Assembly: GCA_938023885.1 (NCBI GenBank)
Contig: CALJCU010000557.1
Span: 1-9,506 of the forward strand
Length of the DNA stretch: 9,506 nucleotides
Source: an uncultured Prevotella sp.
GTDB taxonomy: Bacteria > Bacteroidota > Bacteroidia > Bacteroidales > Bacteroidaceae
Direction of reading: 5' to 3'
Shown here piece by piece: positions 1 to 7,017 of the stretch (position 1 is the stretch's first letter; each line of letters opens with the position of its first letter). A program made the position numbers and the translations under genes. A model generated the notes under the pieces. The model was not told the origin of the DNA. It worked only from the letters and a program-made list of their open reading frames with translations, and did not search any database.

Positions 1-602
1 GCCATGCGGGTACGATTGTTCACGTTGCGATTGATGGTGAATATGCAGGTCATATCGTTATCTCTGACCAGTTGAAGGCTGATGCTTTGAAGGCTATAGA
101 GTCTCTGAAGCAGTTGGGGGTTAGTAAGACTGTTATGCTGAGCGGCGACAAGAGGGAAGTTGTTGAGCAAGTTGCCGAGCAGACAAAGGTGACGGAATAC
201 TACGCAGAACTGCTCCCTACTGACAAAGTAAAGCATGTTGAGCGTCTCATTGCAGAGAAAAATGCAGATGAAACAATTGCCTTCGTCGGTGATGGAATCA
301 ATGATGCACCAGTGTTAGCACGTGCTGATGTGGGCATTGCTATGGGTGCTTTGGGCAGTGATGCTGCTATCGAGGCAGCCGATGTCGTACTGATGGACGA
401 TAAACCTTCGAAGATTGCACTTGCCATAGAACTCTCATGTCGTACTATCTTTATAGCAAAGGAGAACGCATGGTTCGCTATCGGTATTAAAGTTGCAGTC
501 CTTCTTCTTGCCACCTTTGGAATGGCAAGCATGGGTTTAGCTGTCTTTGCTGATGTCGGTGTGATGGTTCTTGCCGTTCTTAATGCGATGAGAGCAAGAT
601 AG
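1..602 (+). CDS. P-type ATPase, Zn/Cd/Pb-exporting (P1B-2) type, C-terminal part
   Basis: The reading frame is open from the left edge (first full codon at base 3) to a TAG at 600-602. This gives about 199 C-terminal residues of a protein that normally has 600-800; the metal-binding, actuator and phosphorylation-site regions lie outside the window. Visible are the HAD hinge motif VMLSGDK (around 129-152, Ser where TGD is more usual) and GDGINDAPVL (288-317), which binds Mg2+ and completes the phosphoryl-transfer site. The last 45 residues form the final membrane helix pair. In ZntA-type pumps a Lys and an Asp in these helices serve Zn2+/Cd2+/Pb2+ transport. Here the Lys lies in IGIKVAVL (codon 489-491) and the Asp in FADVGVMVL (codon 552-554), which favours a divalent soft-metal exporter over a copper pump. 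Third codon positions are A/T-rich. The family is secure; the exact metal is inferred. Confidence 0.93.
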   Translation, partial: HAGTIVHVAIDGEYAGHIVISDQLKADALKAIESLKQLGVSKTVMLSGDKREVVEQVAEQTKVTEYYAELLPTDKVKHVERLIAEKNADETIAFVGDGINDAPVLARADVGIAMGALGSDAAIEAADVVLMDDKPSKIALAIELSCRTIFIAKENAWFAIGIKVAVLLLATFGMASMGLAVFADVGVMVLAVLNAMRAR

Positions 603-620
603 AAAGGCGTTCCACTCGAT

Positions 621-638
621 TTATTTTCATGAAAATAA
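621..638. repeat. 18-bp perfect palindrome after the ATPase gene
   Basis: TTATTTTCATGAAAATAA reads identically on both strands and starts 19 bases after the ATPase stop codon, just ahead of the terminator hairpin. It has no spacer, so it is a poor RNA hairpin and looks more like a dyad for a DNA-binding protein. Chance in AT-rich DNA cannot be excluded. Confidence 0.5.
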
Positions 639-641
639 TTT

Positions 642-679
642 GGCATCTGTCGTAAAGTAGCTACGCAGATGCCTTTTTT
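642..679 (+). terminator. Rho-independent terminator of the P-type ATPase gene
   Basis: The arms GGCATCTG (642-649) and CAGATGCC (666-673) pair perfectly. After one bulged T the stem continues with CGTA (651-654) against TACG (662-665), closing a 7-base loop. Six T residues follow (674-679). It lies 40 bases after the ATPase stop and isolates that gene from what follows. Confidence 0.9.
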
Positions 680-850
680 AATAGTGTGAAAAGCATGTTT
701 TGATAAAGGAATAGCGTGTTCTCTTTCGGTTCATCCTGCATTTCGAGTGATACTACTATTAGTCTTTGTGATGCAAATCTATGATTCCCTTTGAGTTATT
801 ACGATATTAACAAGGTTTCTTATGCTTAGTGATTCTGTGTGACATTGCTG

Positions 851-935
851 TCCGCACCATTGGTGCTCATCGTCCGCACTATTGGTGCTCACCATCCGCA
901 CCATTGGTGCTGAGCCTTCGCACGTTGATAAGACA
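851..935. repeat. Tandem 22-bp repeats, each with a GCACC-ATT-GGTGC dyad
   Basis: Three units of exactly 22 bp lie head to tail at 851-872, 873-894 and 895-916. All begin TCCGCA and share the core TATTGGTGCT or CATTGGTGCT. A degenerate fourth unit starting TTCGCAC follows at 917. Each full unit contains an inverted repeat: GCACC, ATT loop, GGTGC. In the second unit the left arm is GCACT, which turns a C-G pair into a U-G wobble in a plus-strand RNA and so still permits pairing. A period of 22 bp is about two helical turns, so the dyads would lie on one face of the DNA. The array is 120-200 bases upstream of the gene at 1051. Function is unknown: a dispersed intergenic repeat, an operator array or an RNA hairpin cluster are all possible. 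Confidence 0.8.
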
Positions 936-1023
936 TGGATTCTTTCACTCTTAAACAATGTTACTACCATCTGTTTTTATGATAAAAATAATTACGGAAA
1001 AGCCGAATAAGAAAACTTTTATG

Positions 1024-1031
1024 TAAGTTTG
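1024..1031 (+). promoter_or_regulatory. Possible Bacteroidetes -7 promoter element
   Basis: TAAGTTTG matches the Bacteroidetes -7 consensus TAnnTTTG. It would place the transcription start near 1038, leaving a leader of only about a dozen bases before the ATG at 1051. No clear -33 TTTG lies 19-21 bases upstream, so the call is tentative. Confidence 0.4.
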
Positions 1032-1050
1032 CAGTAGAGAGTTGATTGCT

Positions 1051-1641
1051 ATGCAGATACGAATAGTCCTATTTTTCTTGTGGCTTTTGCTACCCCTCTC
1101 GTCACTTCGTGCACAGAAAGTGCTGGTATGTGACGGAGCTACGCGCTTTCCAATACGTGATGTATTGGTCAGTGTGGATGGGAAGAATGTGGGACTTACT
1201 ACATGGCAAGGATTTATTAACCTGCCTGATTCATTCCAAACAGCTACCTTTAAAAAGAAAGGCTATGCGCCAGAGAAGTTATTTCGGAGTGAGGTGTTAC
1301 GAGATACGGTCTTCCTTTTCCCTGCAGAATATTATTTGGATGAGGTGGTGGTGATAGGTAAACAGGTTGTTGATGGGCGTGAACTGTTGAAGAAGATGCC
1401 GAAACGTGATATCTTAGAAAAACGCCCGTCTGGTGGACTTGGTGGTTTCGATTTAGGGCTTATACTTGACAAACGATACCGTAGAGACCGTAGGCACGTT
1501 GAAAAGCTACGTGAAGTTTTCAAGAAAATGGATGGACTTGACGACAAGGAAGACCCCATTCTGAAGGCTTACCGACAGACACAGATGGAATTGAAGGCCG
1601 ACTCCATTCAGAAGAAGAACAGCAGACAACAGGACAAGTAG
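1051..1641 (+). CDS. Secreted carboxypeptidase-regulatory-like domain protein, no barrel
   Basis: The product has 196 residues from the ATG at 1051. A TTG three codons earlier is possible, but the ATG leaves a typical signal peptide: positive R4, hydrophobic core 5-16, likely cleavage after LRA (residue 21). No lipobox cysteine is seen. Residues about 23-90 resemble the Ig-like carboxypeptidase-regulatory (CarboxypepD_reg) domain found at the N-terminus of SusC proteins, with strands like VLVSVDGKNVGLTT and a KKGYAPEKL turn. It is followed by LDEVVVIGK (96-104), very like the TonB-box region of SusC proteins, but no plug or barrel comes after it. Instead there is a Gly-rich stretch (SGGLGGFDLG, about 127-136) and a highly charged Lys/Arg/Asp/Glu tail. 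It is probably periplasmic or envelope-associated. The role is unknown. Codon use is A/T-ending like the ATPase and unlike the susC locus. Confidence 0.82.
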   Translation: MQIRIVLFFLWLLLPLSSLRAQKVLVCDGATRFPIRDVLVSVDGKNVGLTTWQGFINLPDSFQTATFKKKGYAPEKLFRSEVLRDTVFLFPAEYYLDEVVVIGKQVVDGRELLKKMPKRDILEKRPSGGLGGFDLGLILDKRYRRDRRHVEKLREVFKKMDGLDDKEDPILKAYRQTQMELKADSIQKKNSRQQDK

Positions 1642-1859
1642 CCGGCTGCCGGCGACTGCAAGGAGCAAAGCCCTGTGTCTGACGGATCCGTTCCTGTGCC
1701 GGCTATCCGGCAGACGGGGGGCTGTTGGGGGGATAGTCTGACACGGTTGTTTTCCATCGAAAACGAGAGAAGCATGTTCAGAGGAACACTTACAGAATAG
1801 GACCGACCACGGATGGATCCGGCCTCTTTCCTACCTGTCTTCCCCCAGGAAAAAGAAAC
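1642..1859. other. GC-rich intergenic stretch with several short dyads
   Basis: No gene is supported. A 93-codon open frame on the minus strand (1608-1889) overlaps the preceding gene's end and shows no known motif. The stretch is richer in G+C than the gene before it. It contains GCCGGC twice separated by one base (1641-1653), the palindrome ACGGATCCGT (1682-1691) and the hairpin TGCCGG-CTAT-CCGGCA (1697-1712), with GTCTG (1677-1681) and CAGAC (1711-1715) bracketing the last two. It may be a decayed or mobile intergenic element, or the left edge of the foreign-looking locus. Confidence 0.45.
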
Positions 1860-1911
1860 AAAAGCGTCCCGTAAAGAAAAAAACTTCACGATTGTAAGAT
1901 GCTTTTATATT
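1860..1911 (+). terminator. Possible terminator after the gene at 1051
   Basis: AAAAGCGTC (1860-1868) pairs with GATGCTTTT (1898-1906), with one G-U wobble. An inner imperfect hairpin, GTAAAG against CTTCAC around an A-run, lies inside. The T-rich run TTTTATATTGATTTTT follows. It is 220 bases after the preceding stop codon, and the stem is AT-rich, so its efficiency is doubtful. The A-run on its left side could also let it act on the minus strand. Confidence 0.4.
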
Positions 1912-1964
1912 GATTTTTAACGGTTAGTTGTAAATCCTACGCTTTAAAAAATATGGCTCTTTTA

Positions 1965-1996
1965 TTTGTCTATTTGAAGATTTTAAGATACCTTTG
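1965..1996 (+). promoter_or_regulatory. Promoter of the susC-susD locus
   Basis: TTTG (1965-1968) is separated by 20 bases from TACCTTTG (1989-1996), an exact TAnnTTTG -7 element. Both motif and spacing fit the primary-sigma promoters of Bacteroidetes. Transcription would start near 2003 and give a leader of about 180 bases before the susC ATG, long enough for post-transcriptional control. I see no obvious operator next to it. Confidence 0.72.
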
Positions 1997-2047
1997 ACAG
2001 CAGAAAAGAAGATAAAGACCTACGACTATTCTGCCCCGAAACGACAA

Positions 2048-2134
2048 ATGACACCCAGGCGACAGAGGCCGTATCGTCCCGGGCAACCTGCCGCTCCAGC
2101 AGATATTCAGACGACAAACAATCAGATCCGTTAG
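2048..2134 (+). CDS. Possible 28-residue Arg/Pro-rich leader ORF before susC
   Basis: Within the predicted susC leader an ATG at 2048 opens 28 codons ending in TAG (2132-2134), 47 bases before susC. The peptide begins MTPRRQRPYRPGQPAAP and carries five prolines and several arginines in its first 17 residues. There is no clear ribosome-binding site. The same frame is open without an ATG back to 1934, so it could also be the relic of the 3' end of a lost gene. It may be a chance open frame. If translated, its Arg/Pro-rich stretch could slow ribosomes, but that is speculation. Confidence 0.2.
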   Translation: MTPRRQRPYRPGQPAAPADIQTTNNQIR

Positions 2135-2181
2135 GACCATAACTTAAAAGTATAACTAATTTTAAAAAGATCTAATCCCTC

Positions 2182-5169
2182 ATGAGCAAATCGTTTATGA
2201 AGCGGACCGCAGTGATAGCTGTCGGTCTGACGTGTGCAATGAGTTCCTATGCCCAGTCAGTGGTACAGGGAAGTGTGAAGGATGCGTCGGGTGAGCCATT
2301 GATTGGTGTGACCATCCAAGTGAAAGGAGAACAGGGCGGTACCGTAACCGATATTGACGGTAACTTCAAGCTCCCCAATGTGAAGCCCGGTGCGACGCTC
2401 GTTTTCTCTTATGTAGGCTACAGCAACAAGGAAGTGGCTGTAGGCAACCAGTCCAATATCAATGTTTCTCTCTCCGAAGACAACAAGCAGCTCGACGAGG
2501 TAGTCGTCGTCGGTTATGCCGTAGGCACGAAGCGTACGGTGTCGGGAGCCATTGAGCGTGTAGGCAAGGGCGACATGAACAAGGGTGTCGTAACCACGGC
2601 AGCCGACGCCCTGAAGGGAAAGGTCAGCGGTGTCGTCATCAGCCAGAACGGTGGCGACCCGATGGGGTCTACCAATATCCGCGTGCGCGGCACCTCTTCG
2701 CTCTCCGGCGGTAACGACCCGCTGGTAATCATAGACGGTGTCTTCGCTGACATGACCATGTTCAACGCCCTTCAGCCCGGCGACATCGAGAGCATGACCA
2801 TTCTGAAGGATGCCTCGGAGACGGCACAGTACGGATCCCGCGGTGCAGCCGGTGTCATCGTCGTCACGACGACAAAAGGAAAGAACGGCTTTGCCTCCCT
2901 TTCTTACAACGGCACACTGGGCGTGAACACCATCTTCAAGAACCTTGAAATGCTGAGCGCGGATGCTTACCGTGCCACTGCCACCAAGATGGGGGTGGCA
3001 TTCACCGACCTCGGCGGCAATACCAACTGGTTCGACGAAATAGAGCGTTCGGCCGGGCTGACACAGACCCACAACATCGCCTACTCGTCTGGCAACGACT
3101 CCGGCAACTACCGCGCCAGCGTCGGCTTCGTACAGCGTCAGGGCGCATTGAAGAACTCGGATATGCGCAACTATACCGTGAAGCTGGATGCCACGCAGTA
3201 CGCCTTCAACAAGAAGCTCAAGCTGGAGCTGGGTGTCCTGGGCAGTGAACGCGACGGAAAGATGCAGTACGACCCGCAGAAGATGTTCTATTCTGCCGCC
3301 GCTTACAACCCGACCTACCCGACCTACAAGAACCCGCAGACAGGCGAGTGGGACGAAGACCGCCTTGCCAACGAGATATACAACCCGCTGGGACAGCTGG
3401 AGGTACAGGACCGCTTCGACGTAGGTTCGCTCAACGCCCATGGAAAGGCGACCGTCACGCTGGCTGACGGACTCTTCCTCAGTGCTTTCGGCAGCTATAC
3501 CCGCATGAACCTCGACCACAAGCGTTACGTGCCGAACGACATCCAGCAGGGACGCATCAACGGCAACGGCTGGGCATACATCCGCAACATGAAGCGCACG
3601 GACATCATGGGCAACCTGCAGCTGACTTATACCAAGGACTTCGGCGAGCACCATATCGACGCACTCGCCCTGATGGAGGGCCAGCAATACAAGACCTTCT
3701 GGAATTCAGAGCAGTCGTTCAAGTTCGATACCAATTACTTCGGCTTCAACAACATGAAGGCCGGTGCCAACGTCTCCTGGGGCGATGTGGATTCCGAGTC
3801 TACGGAATACACCCTCTGCTCTTACATGGCACGTCTGAATTATATGTACGGCAACCGCTACATCGCAACCGTCAACCTTCGTACTGACGGCTCGTCAAAG
3901 CTGGGTGAAGGCCATAAGTGGGGCTGGTTCCCGTCAGCATCTGTCGCATGGGTCGTATCACAGGAACCGTTCATGAAAGAGGTACGCTGGGTGGACAACC
4001 TGAAAGTCCGTCTCGGATATGGTGTGACGGGCAACCAGGATGTCATCGCTCCTTACAACTCACTGGCCCTCTACGCACCGAACGGCGTGACCTCGGTGAA
4101 CGGTGTCAACACGACGACCTATGCCATCCAGAGCAACGACAACCCTGACCTGAAGTGGGAGGTAAAGCATACCTTCGACATCGGTATCGACTTCGCCGCT
4201 TTCCAGAACCGTCTGAACGTTACTTTGGACTGGTATACTTCCAAGACGAAGGACCTGCTCTATACCTATACCGTACCTGTTCCGCCATTCACCTACAACA
4301 CCTTGCTGGCGAACATGGGTGAGATGACCAATTCGGGCTTCGAAATCGGCGTGCGCGGCGACATCATCCGCACAAAGGACTTTACCTTCAATTCCGGCAT
4401 GAACCTCAGTTTCCAGAAGAACAAGCTGAACTCGCTGAGCGGCACCTATAAAGGACAGAGACTGACGACCAGTGAGCACATCCCGGTTGCCAACATCAAT
4501 GCGGCCGGTCTGACGCAGAACACCGGTGTGACCTATCTCATGGAGGGACAGCCGATCGGTGTATTCTACCTGCCCCACTGCAAAGGCATTGATGACAAGG
4601 GACAGTACATTATCGAAGACCTCGACAAGAACGGAACCATCGATACCGGCGACTCCGGCGACCGCAAGGTGTGCGGACAGGCGATACCAAAGGCTTACCT
4701 TGGCTGGGACTTCACCTTCAAGTACAAGAACTGGGATCTCACCATGCAGTTCAACGGTGCCTTCGGCCATAAGATCTACAATGGTACGGGCATGACCTAC
4801 AGCAACCTCAGCAACTTCCCGACCTACAACGTGCTTTCTGATGCTCCAGAGAAAGGAATCAAAGACATACAGATTTCCGATTACTGGCTGGAGAAAGGCG
4901 ACTACGTGAACTTCGAGTACATCACGCTGGGCTACACCTTCAACAAGAAGCAGCTCAAGGCCGACTGGATCCAGAGCATCCATCTCGGACTGGCCGTCAA
5001 CAACGTCTGCACCCTCACCGGGTACAGCGGCCTGACCCCGATGATCAACTCCGCATCGCTCGTCCGTGTCGACGAAGGCCGTACGACCTACGGGACACTG
5101 GGTGTAGACGACAAGCGTCTCTTCCCGTTGACACGCACCTTCTCGTTCAATGTGTCTGTTAATTTCTAA
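2182..5169 (+). CDS. SusC-family TonB-dependent outer-membrane transporter
   Basis: The protein has 995 residues, within the usual SusC range of about 950-1,100. The signal peptide spans residues 1 to about 25 (MKRTAVIAVGL core, cleavage near SYAQ); an internal Met6 would also give a good signal peptide. Then come the N-terminal carboxypeptidase-regulatory domain (about 27-102), the TonB-box segment LDEVVVVGY (104-112), the plug (about 115-232, with IRVRGTSSL, PLVIIDGV and the SusC signature YGSRGAAGVIVVTTTKG) and the beta-barrel to the C-terminus, which ends in the outer-membrane-typical aromatic FNVSVNF. With SusD it would import an oligosaccharide, driven by TonB-ExbBD from elsewhere in the genome. 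The start is preceded by A/T-rich sequence with no Shine-Dalgarno, as usual in this phylum. susD follows after 30 bases. Third codon positions are strongly G/C. The family is certain; the substrate is not visible, though the GH13 neighbour suggests an alpha-glucan. Confidence 0.97.
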   Translation: MSKSFMKRTAVIAVGLTCAMSSYAQSVVQGSVKDASGEPLIGVTIQVKGEQGGTVTDIDGNFKLPNVKPGATLVFSYVGYSNKEVAVGNQSNINVSLSEDNKQLDEVVVVGYAVGTKRTVSGAIERVGKGDMNKGVVTTAADALKGKVSGVVISQNGGDPMGSTNIRVRGTSSLSGGNDPLVIIDGVFADMTMFNALQPGDIESMTILKDASETAQYGSRGAAGVIVVTTTKGKNGFASLSYNGTLGVNTIFKNLEMLSADAYRATATKMGVAFTDLGGNTNWFDEIERSAGLTQTHNIAYSSGNDSGNYRASVGFVQRQGALKNSDMRNYTVKLDATQYAFNKKLKLELGVLGSERDGKMQYDPQKMFYSAAAYNPTYPTYKNPQTGEWDEDRLANEIYNPLGQLEVQDRFDVGSLNAHGKATVTLADGLFLSAFGSYTRMNLDHKRYVPNDIQQGRINGNGWAYIRNMKRTDIMGNLQLTYTKDFGEHHIDALALMEGQQYKTFWNSEQSFKFDTNYFGFNNMKAGANVSWGDVDSESTEYTLCSYMARLNYMYGNRYIATVNLRTDGSSKLGEGHKWGWFPSASVAWVVSQEPFMKEVRWVDNLKVRLGYGVTGNQDVIAPYNSLALYAPNGVTSVNGVNTTTYAIQSNDNPDLKWEVKHTFDIGIDFAAFQNRLNVTLDWYTSKTKDLLYTYTVPVPPFTYNTLLANMGEMTNSGFEIGVRGDIIRTKDFTFNSGMNLSFQKNKLNSLSGTYKGQRLTTSEHIPVANINAAGLTQNTGVTYLMEGQPIGVFYLPHCKGIDDKGQYIIEDLDKNGTIDTGDSGDRKVCGQAIPKAYLGWDFTFKYKNWDLTMQFNGAFGHKIYNGTGMTYSNLSNFPTYNVLSDAPEKGIKDIQISDYWLEKGDYVNFEYITLGYTFNKKQLKADWIQSIHLGLAVNNVCTLTGYSGLTPMINSASLVRVDEGRTTYGTLGVDDKRLFPLTRTFSFNVSVNF

Positions 5170-5186
5170 GGTCTTGATAAACAAAA

Positions 5187-5192
5187 AAGGAA
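5187..5192 (+). promoter_or_regulatory. Ribosome binding site of susD
   Basis: AAGGAA ends 7 bases before the ATG at 5200. It is the only clear Shine-Dalgarno-like site among the three locus genes and fixes the susD start. Confidence 0.6.
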
Positions 5193-5199
5193 TACTATT

Positions 5200-6924
5200 A
5201 TGAAGAAATATATTTTCGGAATGGCACTGCTCTCCACGGCACTGCTTGCAGCCTGCTCGCTGGACGAGACACCTCAAAGCAAGTTCAAAGAGACTGACGC
5301 TTTCGCAAATGCCACGCTGACCTATGTCAACTCTGTGGCAAAGGTCTATTCAGAGATCGGAGACGGTATCTATGGCGGTACGGATGCCATCCACTGTCTG
5401 CAGGAATTCACTTCTGACGAGGCTATTCTCCCGGGACGGCAGGGCGACTGGGTAGACGGCGGCAAGTGGCAGAACTTCTTCCTCCACAACTTCGCATCGT
5501 CTGTGGACACCTACAACAACAACTGGAAGCATATCTACAAGATCATCGGGCAGTGCAACGGCTCCATCGACCAGCTCACGCCGATGCTCGGCGAACATCC
5601 CGACTACAAGCCATATGTATCCGAGTTGCGTGCCCTGCGCGCCATCTATTACTATTATGCGATGGATCTCTTCGGACAGGTGCCGGTAGTGACGTCTTCC
5701 AAGCAGGGAACCAGCGATGTCAACCAGAGCAACCGATCGGATGTGTTCAAATTCGTCGTCAAGGAACTGACAGAGGCAATGCCTGACCTCGCAGATGACC
5801 AGAGCCAGAAGACCGGCAAGTATTTCGGACGTATCACCAAGCCTGTTGCCTATATGTGTCTGGCAAAGTGCGCCCTCAATGCACCTGTCTACAACACGGA
5901 TGACGTAACTCCGGACAGCTACAAGGCGTTTGTCGGCGACGACAAATCGAAGGAATGCAAGGCCAGCGAAACCCTCGGTGCAAACATATCGGCAAAGGGA
6001 ATGGACATCAAGATGACTGTAGACGGGACGGAACGGAACTGCTGGGAGACCGTTAAGTACTGCGTGGACAAGCTCGCAGGCTTCGGCTATACCCTCTCAC
6101 CAAACTATGCCGACAACTTCGTCACACAGAACCAGAACTCTAACGAGAACATCTTTGTACGTCCGAACGACGACAAAACGTACAAAATTACCGATTACAA
6201 CCTGATCCGCTCCGTACACTACAACCATGCGAGTGCCGCCGGCTTCAACGGATGGAACGGTGCCTGCGCCACGGTACGTGCGATGAAAGTGATGGGATAC
6301 AAGGAAAGCAACGAAGACCCACGCCTGCGCCAGAACTACTGGGTAGAGCAGGAGTACACCCAGCAGACCGGCGGCAAGACCGTGGACGACGGTGTCGGCG
6401 GGACGCTCTCTTACCGTCCGCTGGCAGTCGTGGTAGACTTCGATGCCAATGCCGACAAACATGACGTGAAATGCGCCGGCGCCCGTTTCAAGAAGTATGA
6501 GTACGACCCGACGGCAGCCGCACAGGGGCAGTACAACAACGACCTTGTCATCTGGCGTTATGGCGACGCACTGCTGATGAAGGCGGAAGCAGAATACCGG
6601 CTGGGCAACCATACGGCGGCACTGACACTCGTCAACCAGGTCAGGGACCGGGCACACGCCACCCTGCGCACCTCGCTCAACCTGAATGATATTCTTGACG
6701 AACGCATGATTGAACTGGCCTGGGAAGGTGTACGGCGTCAGGACCAGATACGCTTCTGCACCTTCACCCAGCCGACGGCAGACCGTTATCCCGGTGTCAG
6801 CCACAATGCTTCTGCCGGCGATTATCTCGATGACACCCATGGATACACCTGCGTCTATCCGATTCCTTATGAGGTGCTGAATCTGAACAAGAATCTCCAT
6901 CAGAATCCAGGCTATAAGAAATAA
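5200..6924 (+). CDS. SusD/RagB-family surface glycan-binding lipoprotein
   Basis: The product is a 574-residue lipoprotein. The signal peptide ends in the lipobox LLAAC with Cys19, and the residues after it (SLDETPQ) are acidic, compatible with the Bacteroidetes signal for lipoprotein export to the cell surface. SusD-family landmarks are present: the helical segment ELRALRAIYYYYAMDLFGQV (142-161, followed by PVV), the TPR-like WRYGDALLMKAEAEYRLG (452-469), ILDERMIELAWEGVRR (498-513) and the C-terminal YPIPYEVLNLNKNLHQNPGY. SusD proteins sit as a lid over SusC and bind the glycan before import. It is 30 bases downstream of susC and surely in the same operon. Length is normal and there is no sign of damage. 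The sugar specificity cannot be read from the sequence. Confidence 0.96.
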   Translation: MKKYIFGMALLSTALLAACSLDETPQSKFKETDAFANATLTYVNSVAKVYSEIGDGIYGGTDAIHCLQEFTSDEAILPGRQGDWVDGGKWQNFFLHNFASSVDTYNNNWKHIYKIIGQCNGSIDQLTPMLGEHPDYKPYVSELRALRAIYYYYAMDLFGQVPVVTSSKQGTSDVNQSNRSDVFKFVVKELTEAMPDLADDQSQKTGKYFGRITKPVAYMCLAKCALNAPVYNTDDVTPDSYKAFVGDDKSKECKASETLGANISAKGMDIKMTVDGTERNCWETVKYCVDKLAGFGYTLSPNYADNFVTQNQNSNENIFVRPNDDKTYKITDYNLIRSVHYNHASAAGFNGWNGACATVRAMKVMGYKESNEDPRLRQNYWVEQEYTQQTGGKTVDDGVGGTLSYRPLAVVVDFDANADKHDVKCAGARFKKYEYDPTAAAQGQYNNDLVIWRYGDALLMKAEAEYRLGNHTAALTLVNQVRDRAHATLRTSLNLNDILDERMIELAWEGVRRQDQIRFCTFTQPTADRYPGVSHNASAGDYLDDTHGYTCVYPIPYEVLNLNKNLHQNPGYKK

Positions 6925-6945
6925 AGCCGGTTCTGATTCCTTATC

Positions 6946-6977
6946 ACAGCCGGGATGTCCAAGGATATTCCGGCTGT
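6946..6977 (+). promoter_or_regulatory. Intercistronic 15-bp hairpin between susD and the GH13 gene
   Basis: ACAGCCGGGATGTCC (6946-6960) pairs with GGATATTCCGGCTGT (6963-6977) across an AA turn, with 13 Watson-Crick pairs and two G-U wobbles in the plus-strand RNA. No T-run follows (CAACTTTC), so it is not a standard intrinsic terminator. It may partly block transcription or protect the susCD mRNA 3' end from exonucleases. A second AGCCGG at 6925-6930, straight after the susD stop, could compete for the CCGGCT arm. Confidence 0.65.
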
Positions 6978-7017
6978 CAACTTTCAGGGAACACAGACTC
7001 CTCCATCCTATTCTTCC

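Larger units (their letters stand above)
680..1040. other. Intergenic region carrying a tandem dyad array
   Basis: No convincing gene lies here. A short open frame on the minus strand (779-970) runs through the tandem repeats and has no recognisable family or start signal, so I do not call it. The region contains the three-and-a-half-unit 22-bp repeat array (851 to about 935) and a -7-type promoter motif at its right end. The rest is AT-rich and unremarkable. Confidence 0.6.

Noticed and set aside
774..781. CAAATCTA, a TAnnTTTG promoter motif on the minus strand.
   Set aside because: No -33 element lies at the proper distance, and it would fire into the 3' end of the ATPase gene; such 8-mers are expected by chance.
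851..935. Possible CRISPR array, because of regularly spaced repeats.
   Set aside because: The units are directly tandem with no unique spacers and there are no cas genes nearby.
779..970. Minus-strand open frame of 63 codons across the tandem repeats.
   Set aside because: Its central part is just the repeat array translated; no family, no ribosome-binding site and no conserved motif is visible.
1042..1050. TTG at 1042 as the start of the small secreted protein.
   Set aside because: The ATG at 1051 gives a cleaner signal peptide, and the TTG would leave almost no room after the predicted transcription start near 1038.
1608..1889. Minus-strand open frame of 93 codons after the gene at 1051.
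   Set aside because: It overlaps the end of a better-supported gene, has low-information composition and no recognisable domain or promoter. Kept only as part of the GC-rich dyad region.
2257..3687. Open frame of 476 codons on the minus strand inside susC, with a similar 405-codon frame at 4060-5277 and a 310-codon frame at 6097-7029.
   Set aside because: They lie antisense to well-recognised genes with strongly G/C-ending codons, which naturally suppress stop codons in an antisense frame. Their translations show no known domain.
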